Source: Lachnospiraceae bacterium UBA2864 (GTDB taxonomy: Bacteria > Bacillota > Clostridia > Lachnospirales > Lachnospiraceae). Taken from it: 64,000 nucleotides of DNA. Shown here piece by piece: positions 7,692 to 16,009 of the stretch. The stretch is from the NCBI GenBank assembly GCA_002350525.1, contig DEFA01000022.1, positions 7,552 to 71,551 on the forward strand, read 5' to 3'. The notes below the pieces were generated by a model, which had not been told where the DNA came from, did no database searches, and was given only the letters and a program-made list of their open reading frames with translations. The first letter of the stretch is position 1, and each line of letters starts with the position of its first letter. The position numbers and the translations under genes are program-made.

Positions 7692-9048
7692 GGGTAATGC
7701 AGTAAATGAAAGGGAAAACATTTACAGCCTTAAGGGATTTAGTAAGGTTTTCAAATTCACTTTAGCTCAGACTTTTAAGAATAAAGCATATATTGCAAGT
7801 CTTGTGTTATTTATAATTATCATGTCTCTTATGGGACCTATCCAGTACTTTTCGGCTAAGTCGGGTATGAGTATTACCGAAAGTATGTCAGGAAACAAGA
7901 TTGAAAATGCGGTAACAAAAAGTATCATAGTTTTAAATGAAACAAATGTTAATGTGGATGCGGATAGTTTCGGACTTTCCGATCACGGAATGGACGGCGT
8001 AGCATTTGATATAATATCAGACGGTTCCAAAACCGCTTCGGATGTAATATCCGGACTTGGAAAGACGGATGTAGCTGTTTTGATCCGTTTTGAGGATAAT
8101 ACATTTAAGCTTGAAGTAGTAAAATCCGAAGATTCGGATATTGAGAATGAAGAGCTTGATAAGATAAGTTCTATCTTTGAAGAGGGCTTTAATACAGCCA
8201 GAATGAAGGCACAGAATCTGGATCAGCAAAAAATAGAGATGCTTCAGAAGGGTGTTTATACGAATTCCGTTAAGACACAGGAAGAGTATGTAGCGGCTAA
8301 ATCGGATACATATACCAAAAATCAGCTGATGGGTATATTCTCGGTATATTCAATCCTTATAATGATCGTATCGACAATGTCGGCTTCATTTATAGTTTCA
8401 TCTGTTACTGAAGAGAAGATATCAAAACTTGTTGAAGGACTTCTCGTAAGTGTCCGTCCTATGGCGCTTCTCATGGGTAAGGTATGCGGAATGATGGTTT
8501 ATATTATAACTATTATTCTCGGAGGATTCCTGTCTTCAAAGATTGTAAGTCTGGTTATGGAAAAGGGCCTTAAGCTTGATATGTCTGCGGGTCCGTCAAC
8601 AGGATATGATTTTGGCGCACTGTTTAAGTTCGGAGCAGTGGGACTCATAATATTATTAGTATGTATACTTATTACATATCTCGCATTTGGCGGATTCAGC
8701 GGAATGCTCGGTGCGGCATGTACAAAGACAGAGGATGCTCAGAGTGCGACAGGTACGGTTACAATGCTTATATTCATCGGATATTTTGCATCAATGATGA
8801 TTACCAGCAATGATAAGGCTATAGTAAGTATTATAGCTTCCCTTGTACCGCCTGTATCATTCTTTACTGCTCCGGTATATTTCCTTACAGGAAGAATCGG
8901 CATTCCGGTGTTTGCATTATCGCTTTTTATTCAGGTGGCGTTAGTAATAGGAATATGTCTGCTCTGCGCAAAGACATACAGAAAACTGATCATCAACGAT
9001 TCATCCAAGCCGAAGCTTCTTGACGTACTTCGCGCTGTAAAAGGTTAG
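7681..9048 (+). CDS. ABC-2 type permease (NatB-like), first subunit
   Basis: Membrane subunit of the exporter. There is one hydrophobic segment at the N-terminus (about 35-52), a long extracytoplasmic domain of about 170 residues, then five or six membrane segments in the C-terminal half (from about residue 215). This is the standard ABC2 membrane layout with the sequence SSVTEEKISKLVEGLLVSV after the second helix. The GTG at 7681 has AGGTGA 9 bases upstream; GTG 7669 is an alternative that adds four residues. The gene overlaps the ATPase stop by 11 bases, so translation is coupled. It is paralogous in layout to the next gene, suggesting a heterodimeric permease. Confidence 0.88.
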   Translation: MASKGNAVNERENIYSLKGFSKVFKFTLAQTFKNKAYIASLVLFIIIMSLMGPIQYFSAKSGMSITESMSGNKIENAVTKSIIVLNETNVNVDADSFGLSDHGMDGVAFDIISDGSKTASDVISGLGKTDVAVLIRFEDNTFKLEVVKSEDSDIENEELDKISSIFEEGFNTARMKAQNLDQQKIEMLQKGVYTNSVKTQEEYVAAKSDTYTKNQLMGIFSVYSILIMIVSTMSASFIVSSVTEEKISKLVEGLLVSVRPMALLMGKVCGMMVYIITIILGGFLSSKIVSLVMEKGLKLDMSAGPSTGYDFGALFKFGAVGLIILLVCILITYLAFGGFSGMLGAACTKTEDAQSATGTVTMLIFIGYFASMMITSNDKAIVSIIASLVPPVSFFTAPVYFLTGRIGIPVFALSLFIQVALVIGICLLCAKTYRKLIINDSSKPKLLDVLRAVKG

Positions 9049-9063
9049 GAGGGGCATAACATA

Positions 9064-10422
9064 ATGTTTAAGAATTTTGATAAGGTTTTTAAATTTACAT
9101 TTAGAAATCAGGCAAAAACTAAATCATATATTTCACTTACCGTAACATTGGCCTTGCTTTTCCTTATTCTTCCGGGACTTATCATGTTCCTTGCGGACTA
9201 CTTCACGAAGAAGAATGAAGGTATAAAGGATTCGGGAATCAAGTATGTGTATGTAGTTAATCCGGATGCACCGAAGGCAGATTATAACCTCTTCAATATG
9301 CTCGGAACAGAGTATTATGAAGATATAAAGTATATGAATGCTGATACGGTTGATGAAGCATTGGAGTATGCAGAAGGTTCACAGGATACGGTAGTACTTG
9401 AATTTTATGAGAAAGAGAATGAACTTTGTGCAGGTATAATTCTCCCGAACGATTCCAATATCACAAGCAAAGAAGCAGGATATTTTAATGATTTTATAGA
9501 TGAGAACGAACAGTTCGTAGCTATCTTTGCATCAGGTATAAGCATGCAGGAACTAGTGCAGCTGTCACAGCAGACCGAGAGTGAGATTTACTCCGCGAAA
9601 GGCTATGAGGCGGGAAAAAGCCTTCACGATGACGAACAGGCGAGCGAGGATATGGCCGCAAAGGCATTCAAGCCTATATTCAATTACATAATCGTATTTG
9701 CATCCATGATGATCCTTTATATTATGATAGCAAGCTACGGCAACGGAATATCAAGTTGTGTTGTTCTTGAGAAGTCATCAAAGCTGATGGATACAATGCT
9801 CATATCAGTAAAGCCGGAAGCAATGGTATTCGGTAAGCTTATGGGAATACTTGCGGCAGGTCTGTTACAGATCTTCGTATGGATAATATCGATAGCGGTC
9901 GGATTTTTCGCGGGATTTGTGATACTTGAGAGCAGAGGATCGGAACTTCCTATTCGTGCTTTCTTCAACATGATGGGAGAGCTCGGACTATTCTCGATTC
10001 CTAAGGTTATTCTTGCAGTCATAACCATCATATTCGGTATACTTATGTACTGCTCGCTTTCATGTCTTGCGGGATCGATCTCAAACAACAGAGAGGAAGC
10101 TGCTTCGAACAATACAATCTTTATGATGGTACTTCTTGCAAGTTTCTATATTGTATTCTTCATGGGATTCTCTTCAGCCGGTGAAGGACTTCCGATGTGG
10201 ATGATGTTTGTACCTCCTGTAGCTGCAATGGTACTTCCTGCAGCTCTCTGCCTCGGAACTATCAGTACCGGAGCGGGTGCAGTGGCAGTGCTTCTTCTGA
10301 TTGCAATAGCAGTAGTTGTAACTATTGTTTCCGGAAGATTATATAAGATGATGTCACTCTATAAGGGAAATAATGTCAAGATCGGAAAGGCGCTCAAGAT
10401 GCTTTTTTCCGGACAGGGCTGA
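9064..10422 (+). CDS. ABC-2 type permease (NatB-like), second subunit
   Basis: A 452-residue permease with the same plan as the preceding one: an N-terminal membrane helix (about 20-40), a large outer domain of about 170 residues, then six hydrophobic segments. The motif SSCVVLEKSSKLMDTMLIS aligns with the equivalent stretch of the first permease. AGGAGGGG precedes the ATG by about 10 bases, with only a 15-base gap from the upstream gene, so it is the third gene of the exporter operon. The two permeases probably pair around two copies of the ATPase. The substrate is unknown. Confidence 0.88.
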   Translation: MFKNFDKVFKFTFRNQAKTKSYISLTVTLALLFLILPGLIMFLADYFTKKNEGIKDSGIKYVYVVNPDAPKADYNLFNMLGTEYYEDIKYMNADTVDEALEYAEGSQDTVVLEFYEKENELCAGIILPNDSNITSKEAGYFNDFIDENEQFVAIFASGISMQELVQLSQQTESEIYSAKGYEAGKSLHDDEQASEDMAAKAFKPIFNYIIVFASMMILYIMIASYGNGISSCVVLEKSSKLMDTMLISVKPEAMVFGKLMGILAAGLLQIFVWIISIAVGFFAGFVILESRGSELPIRAFFNMMGELGLFSIPKVILAVITIIFGILMYCSLSCLAGSISNNREEAASNNTIFMMVLLASFYIVFFMGFSSAGEGLPMWMMFVPPVAAMVLPAALCLGTISTGAGAVAVLLLIAIAVVVTIVSGRLYKMMSLYKGNNVKIGKALKMLFSGQG

Positions 10423-10471
10423 TAAGAACTGAAAAAGCTTATTATATAAGGCTTCAAAGGCTTGAATAGGG

Positions 10472-10500
10472 TTGACGAAAAAGTTAAAACTTCATATAAT
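10472..10500 (+). promoter_or_regulatory. Promoter of the NSS transporter gene
   Basis: TTGACG (10472-10477), 17 bases, TATAAT (10495-10500). Strong match to consensus. Transcription would start at about 10507, immediately before the leader hairpin at 10512. Confidence 0.78.
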
Positions 10501-10511
10501 TAATATATTAC

Positions 10512-10553
10512 AATGCCATCGGAAACATCTTTATTCTGGTGGCATTTCTTTTT
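10512..10553 (+). promoter_or_regulatory. Terminator-like leader hairpin (possible attenuator)
   Basis: Arms 10512-10524 and 10534-10546 form about 13 bp (two wobbles) around a 9-base loop, followed by the T-rich run TTTCTTTTT. Because it lies between the promoter and the start codon at 10572, it would stop most transcripts unless relieved. That fits an attenuator; it could also be a protected 5' end. No known riboswitch family was recognised. Confidence 0.6.
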
Positions 10554-10571
10554 GAGAGGAGAGGCAACATC

Positions 10572-12014
10572 ATGGAAGAGAAAAAACGTAATTCATTTGC
10601 CGGATCCATAGGATTTGTTCTGGCAGCGGCGGGAAGTGCGGTAGGACTGGGAAATATATGGAGGTTTCCATATCTGGCAGCAAAGGATGGTGGAGGATTA
10701 TTCCTTGTTGTATATCTCGTACTGGCTCTTACATTCGGATTTACACTTCTTACATCTGAAGTTTCAATCGGAAGGCTTACCAAGCAGAGTCCGCTTACAG
10801 CATATGGAAAGCTGAACAAGAAGTGGGGATGGCTTGGAGTTATCGCCTGCATAGTTCCGCTTATTATACTGCCGTATTATGCGGTTATAGGCGGATGGGT
10901 TGTAAAGTATTTTGTTGCATTTCTTACGGGACATGGAGCAGATGCGGCTCAGGATGGATACTTCGTTGGATTTATAACAGGAGGCGGTTCGGAGACTAAT
11001 GTTGCTGTTACGGCAAAACTCTTCGGACAGTATGAGCCGGTATTTTATACAGCAATCTTTATCTTAGCCACAGCCGTTATTATTTTCCTGGGAGTTAACA
11101 GTGGAATTGAGAAGTCATCAAAGATTCTTATGCCTATCCTGTTTGTGCTTGTTATAGGTATAGCAATTTTTTCACTTACATTGAAAGGTACTGCAGATGA
11201 CGGAGTCGCACGTACGGGTATAGACGGACTCAAGGTATTTGTGATTCCGAACTTTGACGGACTTACGGTTAAACAGTTCTTTACAACAGTAATGGATGCT
11301 ATGGGACAGCTGTTTTACAGTCTGTCTGTTGCTATGGGAATTATGGTAGCATATGGCTCATATGTTAAGGATGATGCAAACCTTATCAAGTCCATAAATC
11401 AGATAGAATTCTTCGATACTTTTGTAGCGGTACTTGCGGGAATCATGATAATTCCTGCAGTCATAGTTTTCATGGGACCGGATGGAATGAGCGCAGGCCC
11501 TTCACTTATGTTTGTTTCATTGCCTAAGATATTTGTTGCCATGGGGCCTGTGGGAAATGTGATAGGAACATTGTTCTTCGCAATGGTTCTTTTTGCGGCG
11601 CTTACAAGTTGTATATCCATTCTTGAAGCAATTGTTTCAAGTTTTATAGACAAGTTCAATATGAAGAGAGGTGTCGCAACTGCGGTTGAGACGATTCTTG
11701 CGTTTGCTGTTGCTGTTGTGGTCTGCCTCGGCTACAATGTACTGTACTTCGAGTATACTCTTCCTAACGGATCGGTTGCTCAGATACTCGATATCATGGA
11801 CTACATCAGTAATAATGTTCTTATGCCGATAGTTGCTATCGCAACATGTATCCTTATAGGCTGGGTTATAAAACCGAAGACTATTACGGATGAGGCAGAG
11901 AAGGGCGGATTCAAAATGAGAAGAAAAGTTCTTTATACGGTCATGATAAAATTTGTGGCACCGGTTCTTCTGATATTCCTTGTTCTGATTTCGCTCGGAA
12001 TATTGAAATTATAA
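10572..12014 (+). CDS. Sodium-dependent NSS/SNF family transporter
   Basis: A membrane symporter of the neurotransmitter:sodium symporter family (LeuT fold), importing an amino acid or related amine with Na+. The TM1 signature GSAVGLGNIWRFPY, which carries Na- and substrate-binding backbone positions, is near residues 16-29. About eleven to twelve membrane segments run through its 480 residues, somewhat short as in bacterial MhsT/TnaT-type members. ATG 10572 is supported by AGAGGAG 8 bases upstream; the longer frame from GTG 10539 would run through the leader hairpin. Single-gene transcript with its own promoter. The substrate is not predictable by eye (Trp, Leu and Tyr are known for relatives). 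Confidence 0.94.
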   Translation: MEEKKRNSFAGSIGFVLAAAGSAVGLGNIWRFPYLAAKDGGGLFLVVYLVLALTFGFTLLTSEVSIGRLTKQSPLTAYGKLNKKWGWLGVIACIVPLIILPYYAVIGGWVVKYFVAFLTGHGADAAQDGYFVGFITGGGSETNVAVTAKLFGQYEPVFYTAIFILATAVIIFLGVNSGIEKSSKILMPILFVLVIGIAIFSLTLKGTADDGVARTGIDGLKVFVIPNFDGLTVKQFFTTVMDAMGQLFYSLSVAMGIMVAYGSYVKDDANLIKSINQIEFFDTFVAVLAGIMIIPAVIVFMGPDGMSAGPSLMFVSLPKIFVAMGPVGNVIGTLFFAMVLFAALTSCISILEAIVSSFIDKFNMKRGVATAVETILAFAVAVVVCLGYNVLYFEYTLPNGSVAQILDIMDYISNNVLMPIVAIATCILIGWVIKPKTITDEAEKGGFKMRRKVLYTVMIKFVAPVLLIFLVLISLGILKL

Positions 12015-12163
12015 ATATCGGATGTCAAAAATATATAAAAAAATCAAAGTATTTATGTGACATTTTACGAAAATATTTTTTGGACTTACCTAGGTTGAGA
12101 TTATTTGTTATCATTAATATGGCAGGTTTGAACAGGAGAAATATCGTATAAGGAGTGTGAGAA

Positions 12164-12664
12164 ATGTTTTCGGTTGGAGATTACGTAGTGTATGGCAGTA
12201 ACGGTGTTTGCCGTATTACTGACATAGGTCCTATGGATCTTCCGGGAGTATCGAAAGATAAACTCTTTTATACTATGACGCCATGTTATATCAGGGACAG
12301 TTCGCTTTTTACACCTATTGATAATCCAAGGGTTATTATGAGACCTGTAATGACAAAGGATGAAGCTGAGAGCTTCGTCGAAAGTATCAAAGATATTGAC
12401 GGAATTACCATCAAGGAAGAAAAGCACAGAGAACTGGAGTATAAAGAAGCTGTTCTTTCATGTGATCCGGAAGTACTTGTAGGGATCATCAAAACAATTT
12501 ACGGCAGGATGAACGAACGCATTGCCGAAGGCAAGAAGGTTACATCATCGGATTCTAAATATTTTCATATAGCTGAAGACAGCCTCTATGGTGAACTTGC
12601 TATCAGTCTTGGAATAGAGAAGAATGAAGTTAAGAATTACATCCACGATAAGATTGAGGCATAG
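12164..12664 (+). CDS. CarD family transcriptional regulator
   Basis: A 166-residue protein with the RNA-polymerase-interaction domain of the CarD/TRCF family at residues 1-60 (MFSVGDYVVYGSNGVCRI at the start), followed by a helical C-terminal domain. CarD proteins bind the RNAP beta subunit and influence open complex formation; in Firmicutes many copies are short and uncharacterised. AAGGAG lies about 9 bases before the ATG. It stands alone, with a strong terminator at 12694. I see no clear promoter in the 149-base upstream gap. Confidence 0.92.
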   Translation: MFSVGDYVVYGSNGVCRITDIGPMDLPGVSKDKLFYTMTPCYIRDSSLFTPIDNPRVIMRPVMTKDEAESFVESIKDIDGITIKEEKHRELEYKEAVLSCDPEVLVGIIKTIYGRMNERIAEGKKVTSSDSKYFHIAEDSLYGELAISLGIEKNEVKNYIHDKIEA

Positions 12665-12693
12665 AGAGCTGAAGTTGTCCTGCAACAGAAGAG

Positions 12694-12725
12694 TCGACCG
12701 GGTTTATCCCGGTCGATTTTCTGTT
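12694..12725 (+). terminator. Intrinsic terminator of the carD-like gene
   Basis: Perfect 9-bp GC-rich stem TCGACCGGG/CCCGGTCGA (12694-12702 and 12708-12716) with a 5-base loop, followed by TTTTCTGTT. Typical rho-independent terminator 30 bases after the stop codon. Confidence 0.9.
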
Positions 12726-12785
12726 TGCTGTTTTATAGGAAACAGAATTTCCTAAGAAGCAGACCGGACAGAGGCCTACTCAGAG

Positions 12786-12814
12786 TTGAAAAACCCTATT
12801 AACAGGTGTAAAAT
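12786..12814 (+). promoter_or_regulatory. Promoter of the zinc-ribbon/acyltransferase operon
   Basis: TTGAAA (12786-12791), 17 bases, TAAAAT (12809-12814), 30 bases before the start at 12844. It probably drives 12844-15986. Confidence 0.6.
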
Positions 12815-12843
12815 TAATTAGTTAAAGAAGGGGTTGTGTAGCC

Positions 12844-13038
12844 ATGAAAAAGATAATCAGAAATATGGCGCAGTGTAAGAACTGCGGAGATATACTTGAA
12901 TCAAAGTCGAGATGCGATGCAAAGAGATGTTCTTGCGGAAGCATTATGATAGACGGAGGAAAGTTTTATCTTAAGAGAAACTGTAAGAAGCCTGAGTACC
13001 TTATAGAACTCAGTGAATGTACGGAAGTCGGAGAATGA
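12844..13038 (+). CDS. Small zinc-ribbon-like protein
   Basis: A 64-residue protein with cysteines in CKNCGD near the N-terminus and CSCGS further on, the pattern of a single zinc ribbon, then a basic stretch and an acidic end. Similar short proteins occur widely in Firmicutes without known function (I believe a DUF7695-type family, but could not check). AAGAAGGGG lies upstream of the ATG. It ends 4 bases before the acyltransferase-like gene, so it probably shares the transcript. Roles in nucleic acid or protein binding are possible, but nothing in the sequence decides. Confidence 0.82.
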   Translation: MKKIIRNMAQCKNCGDILESKSRCDAKRCSCGSIMIDGGKFYLKRNCKKPEYLIELSECTEVGE

Positions 13039-13042
13039 TCGA

Positions 13043-14323
13043 ATGTCGGGACATAGAAGACATTTAAAATGGGATAAACTGGATAACACCGGAAATCTCT
13101 TTCCCGTAATAGCAAAGCCGGGAATGAGTAATGTATACAGAGTTTCGGTTCTCCTGAAGGAAGAGATTAACGAGGAACTGCTGCAGAAAGCCCTTGAACA
13201 GGTACTGCCTTATTTTGATATATTTCAGTATCATATGAAGAAGGGGCTTTTCTGGTATTATCTGGAAGCCGGTCAGAATCCGTTTCCGAAAGTCGAAAAG
13301 GAACATACTTATCCGTGCCAGTATATAGATCCGGATAATAACAGAGAGCATCTTTTCAGATTGACCTATTATAAGAACAGGATCAATCTGGAAGTTTTTC
13401 ATGCGGTTACGGACGGTAACGGAGCCTTTGCATTTCTGAAGGAAATAACTTATCAGTATATTAGAAATGCACATCCGGAGCTTAAGGGTGAGGTTAAGGA
13501 TTCACTTGCGTCGGATACTTCGCTGAATACGGAAGACAGCTATGTGCAGAATTATAAGAGGAAGGCCAGAAAAACTTATAAGACCAAGAAGGCTGTTATA
13601 GTTAAAGGTGAGAAGTTCATAGTTAACCAGATGGGAATCATGCACGGACTGATCAATCTGTCCGATATTAAGGCGGCTGCAAAGTCTTACGGAGTAACCA
13701 TTAATCAGTATCTTGTCGGCGTATATACGTGGGCAATATACAAGTCCTATCTGAAACTCAGGGCGAGTGATAAGCCGATCAGTACAGCGGTACCCGTGAA
13801 CTTAAGACCTTACTTTGATTCGGATACGAATAAAAATTTCTTTGTTATGGTTTCGGCTATATTCAATGCTGAAAAAGACAATATGACATTCGAAGAGGTT
13901 CTTGCCGAAGTAACGGCAAGTCTCAAGGAACAGATTACCAAGGAGAATCTTGAGAGACTGTTCTCATACAATGTTTCAAATGAGATGAATATTCTTCTAA
14001 GAGCTATTCCGCTCTTTATAAAGAAGATTGCGATTGCTCAGGTATATAACGCTTCGGCGAAGGCGAATACAACAACAATGACTAATCTCGGAGTTATGAA
14101 GGTTTCGGAGCCTTACGGAGATTATATAGAAAGATTCCAGGGTATGCTTGCCATGTCTAAGGGACAGAATATAAAGTGTACTGTGGTTTCATACAGCGAT
14201 ATCCTGATAGCAACCTTTACTGCAAGTATCAGAGAGACAGGCATTCAGAAGACTTTTTTCAGAAAACTTACCGAAGATAATGTACGTGTATCCATAGAAA
14301 CAAACGGAGCATATTACGAATAA
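13043..14323 (+). CDS. Condensation/alcohol-acetyltransferase-like acyltransferase
   Basis: A 426-residue protein of the CoA-dependent acyltransferase/NRPS condensation superfamily. His120 and Asp124 lie in HAVTDGNGA, matching the HHxxxDG active site apart from the first His. A YFDSDTNKNFFVM-type segment sits in the second half, where DFGWG-like motifs normally occur. It is stand-alone, with no carrier protein. ATG 13043 has CGGAG upstream. Its stop shares one base with the next start (TAATG), so it is coupled to the DUF6320 gene and then to an esterase. Such three-gene operons recur in Lachnospiraceae. The acyl donor and acceptor are unknown, and a membrane-linked ester product is only a guess. 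Confidence 0.8.
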   Translation: MSGHRRHLKWDKLDNTGNLFPVIAKPGMSNVYRVSVLLKEEINEELLQKALEQVLPYFDIFQYHMKKGLFWYYLEAGQNPFPKVEKEHTYPCQYIDPDNNREHLFRLTYYKNRINLEVFHAVTDGNGAFAFLKEITYQYIRNAHPELKGEVKDSLASDTSLNTEDSYVQNYKRKARKTYKTKKAVIVKGEKFIVNQMGIMHGLINLSDIKAAAKSYGVTINQYLVGVYTWAIYKSYLKLRASDKPISTAVPVNLRPYFDSDTNKNFFVMVSAIFNAEKDNMTFEEVLAEVTASLKEQITKENLERLFSYNVSNEMNILLRAIPLFIKKIAIAQVYNASAKANTTTMTNLGVMKVSEPYGDYIERFQGMLAMSKGQNIKCTVVSYSDILIATFTASIRETGIQKTFFRKLTEDNVRVSIETNGAYYE

Positions 14324-15030
14324 TGGCAAAATGTATAAGATGTAAACTTGAGATAAAAGACGATACTATGATGTGCCCTCTCTGTAACGGAGTTCTTGTT
14401 CGTGATGAAGAGGAATTCGCGAAGGCGGAGAAAAACAGTGACGGTACATATGTGTCAAGATCCATAAGCTACCCCGATGTGGCTCCCGCACTCAGAAGAA
14501 TGCAGACCGCGATTCGTGTGGCTATCTTTAGTGCGGTTATAGTGGCCGTGGTCGCAATGGTTGTAAATTATTATACGTATAAAGGTGTTATGTGGTCTCT
14601 CATAGTTGCCTTGGGACTTGCATACGGATGCTTTACTCTTTTATATTCATTTAATACGAGAAGAAGTCTTCAGAGAATCATTCACGTTCAGGCTATTTTG
14701 GCTATTATAGCGATGATCGCGTTGGATTATCTGACAGGACATCAGGGGTGGGCTATGAAATATGCCATACCGATAGCACTTATGGTCATTCCGGTCGGAA
14801 TAGTTGTTATGATGATTATAAATGTTGAGAGCTGGCAGAGCTATATAATGACGGAGATCTCATGTGCGTCATTATCTGTCGTTCTCCTTATACTTGCTAT
14901 CTTTAAGGTTATAAACAGTACCATACTGCTTTTAATTGCGACGGGAATATCATGTGCCATACTTGCGGGTACGATCCTGTTCGGATCGCGACTTGTGTCG
15001 GATGAGATAAAGAGGAGATTCAGAGTATAA
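14323..15030 (+). CDS. DUF6320-type zinc-ribbon membrane protein
   Basis: A 235-residue protein. The N-terminal zinc ribbon has CIRCK and CPLC pairs (Cys4, Cys7, Cys19, Cys22). A cytoplasmic stretch of about 45 residues follows, then six hydrophobic segments from about residue 64 to the C-terminus, and a basic last turn (KRRFRV). The family is uncharacterised. The gene overlaps the acyltransferase-like gene upstream by one base and the hydrolase gene downstream by one base, so the three are translated together. It may anchor or regulate the acyltransferase and esterase at the membrane; that is inference from gene order. Confidence 0.82.
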   Translation: MAKCIRCKLEIKDDTMMCPLCNGVLVRDEEEFAKAEKNSDGTYVSRSISYPDVAPALRRMQTAIRVAIFSAVIVAVVAMVVNYYTYKGVMWSLIVALGLAYGCFTLLYSFNTRRSLQRIIHVQAILAIIAMIALDYLTGHQGWAMKYAIPIALMVIPVGIVVMMIINVESWQSYIMTEISCASLSVVLLILAIFKVINSTILLLIATGISCAILAGTILFGSRLVSDEIKRRFRV

Positions 15031-15986
15031 TGGCAGATTTGAGTGTAAGGGCTAAGATCATATCGGATATAGTTCTCATCCACAACAGAACCAGACGTGT
15101 GGAAAAAAAACTCCTGAATGAGGATTACGGAGAAAGCGAGCTGGATAAGCCTTTCAAATATCCGGAATTCTATAATTCGGAAATTATAGATATGGGAAAT
15201 TTCCGTATGGAGGTTTTGAAAAGAGATAATGCAGTTGATGAATGGGTAGTTCTTCAGCTTCATGGAGGCGGATACCTGAGTCCTTTTAGGAATTCATACA
15301 GGACTCTCGCAGGTCTTTACAGTGAGGCGGCAAGGGGAGCTATGGTGGTTTCGGTAGACTACAGAGTAGCGCCGGAAAATCCTTATCCGGCGGCAGTTGA
15401 TGATGCGCTTGAGGCATATCTCTGGATACTGCAGGCGGGATATCTTCCGGAAAAGGTTATATTTGGAGGGGATTCCGCGGGAGGAGGACTTGCAATGGCG
15501 CTCTGCCACAGATTGAAGAGGCTTGGAATAGCACTTCCGGCAGGAATTGTGGCGATGTCTCCCTGGACTGATCTTACTGCGAGCCTACCGTCTTATAAAG
15601 ATAACTATGATATTGATCCGGTGTTCGGAAACTCAAGATCTGATGTGATCTTTGATAATCCGTATCCGGGAGAAGAAAATCCTAAGAATCCGGAGATTTC
15701 GCCCCTTTACGGAGATTTTGAAGGCTTTCCTCCGATGCTTATACAGGTAGGCTCTGAGGAAATGCTTTACAGTGATTCAGAGGCAGTAGCCGTAAAGGCA
15801 AAAGAAGCGGGAGTAAAAGTTAAGTTTTCGGTATATGAAGGGATGTTTCATGTATTTCAGCTGTCGGCCATGCTCATGCCGGAGTCTAAGAAAGCCTGGT
15901 TTGAAGTAAGGCGGTTTATGGATGAAATAACGGGGCAGGGTAGCCCGGACACCGATTATACCGGAGAATTCATCACGGAGGATTGA
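15030..15986 (+). CDS. Alpha/beta hydrolase, HSL-type esterase
   Basis: A cytoplasmic esterase/lipase of the hormone-sensitive-lipase family. The oxyanion motif HGGGY starts at His78. The nucleophile is Ser149 in GDSAGGG. The acid is expected in the SEEMLYSDSE region and the His in GMFHVF near residue 275. The length of 318 is usual. It is the last gene of the acyltransferase/DUF6320 operon and overlaps its neighbour by one base. A partner that removes an acyl group which the first gene adds, or that processes the same lipid, is plausible but unproven. No signal peptide. Confidence 0.9.
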   Translation: MADLSVRAKIISDIVLIHNRTRRVEKKLLNEDYGESELDKPFKYPEFYNSEIIDMGNFRMEVLKRDNAVDEWVVLQLHGGGYLSPFRNSYRTLAGLYSEAARGAMVVSVDYRVAPENPYPAAVDDALEAYLWILQAGYLPEKVIFGGDSAGGGLAMALCHRLKRLGIALPAGIVAMSPWTDLTASLPSYKDNYDIDPVFGNSRSDVIFDNPYPGEENPKNPEISPLYGDFEGFPPMLIQVGSEEMLYSDSEAVAVKAKEAGVKVKFSVYEGMFHVFQLSAMLMPESKKAWFEVRRFMDEITGQGSPDTDYTGEFITED

Positions 15987-16009
15987 TCTTTCTGAAAAAG
16001 GGGGCTAAC

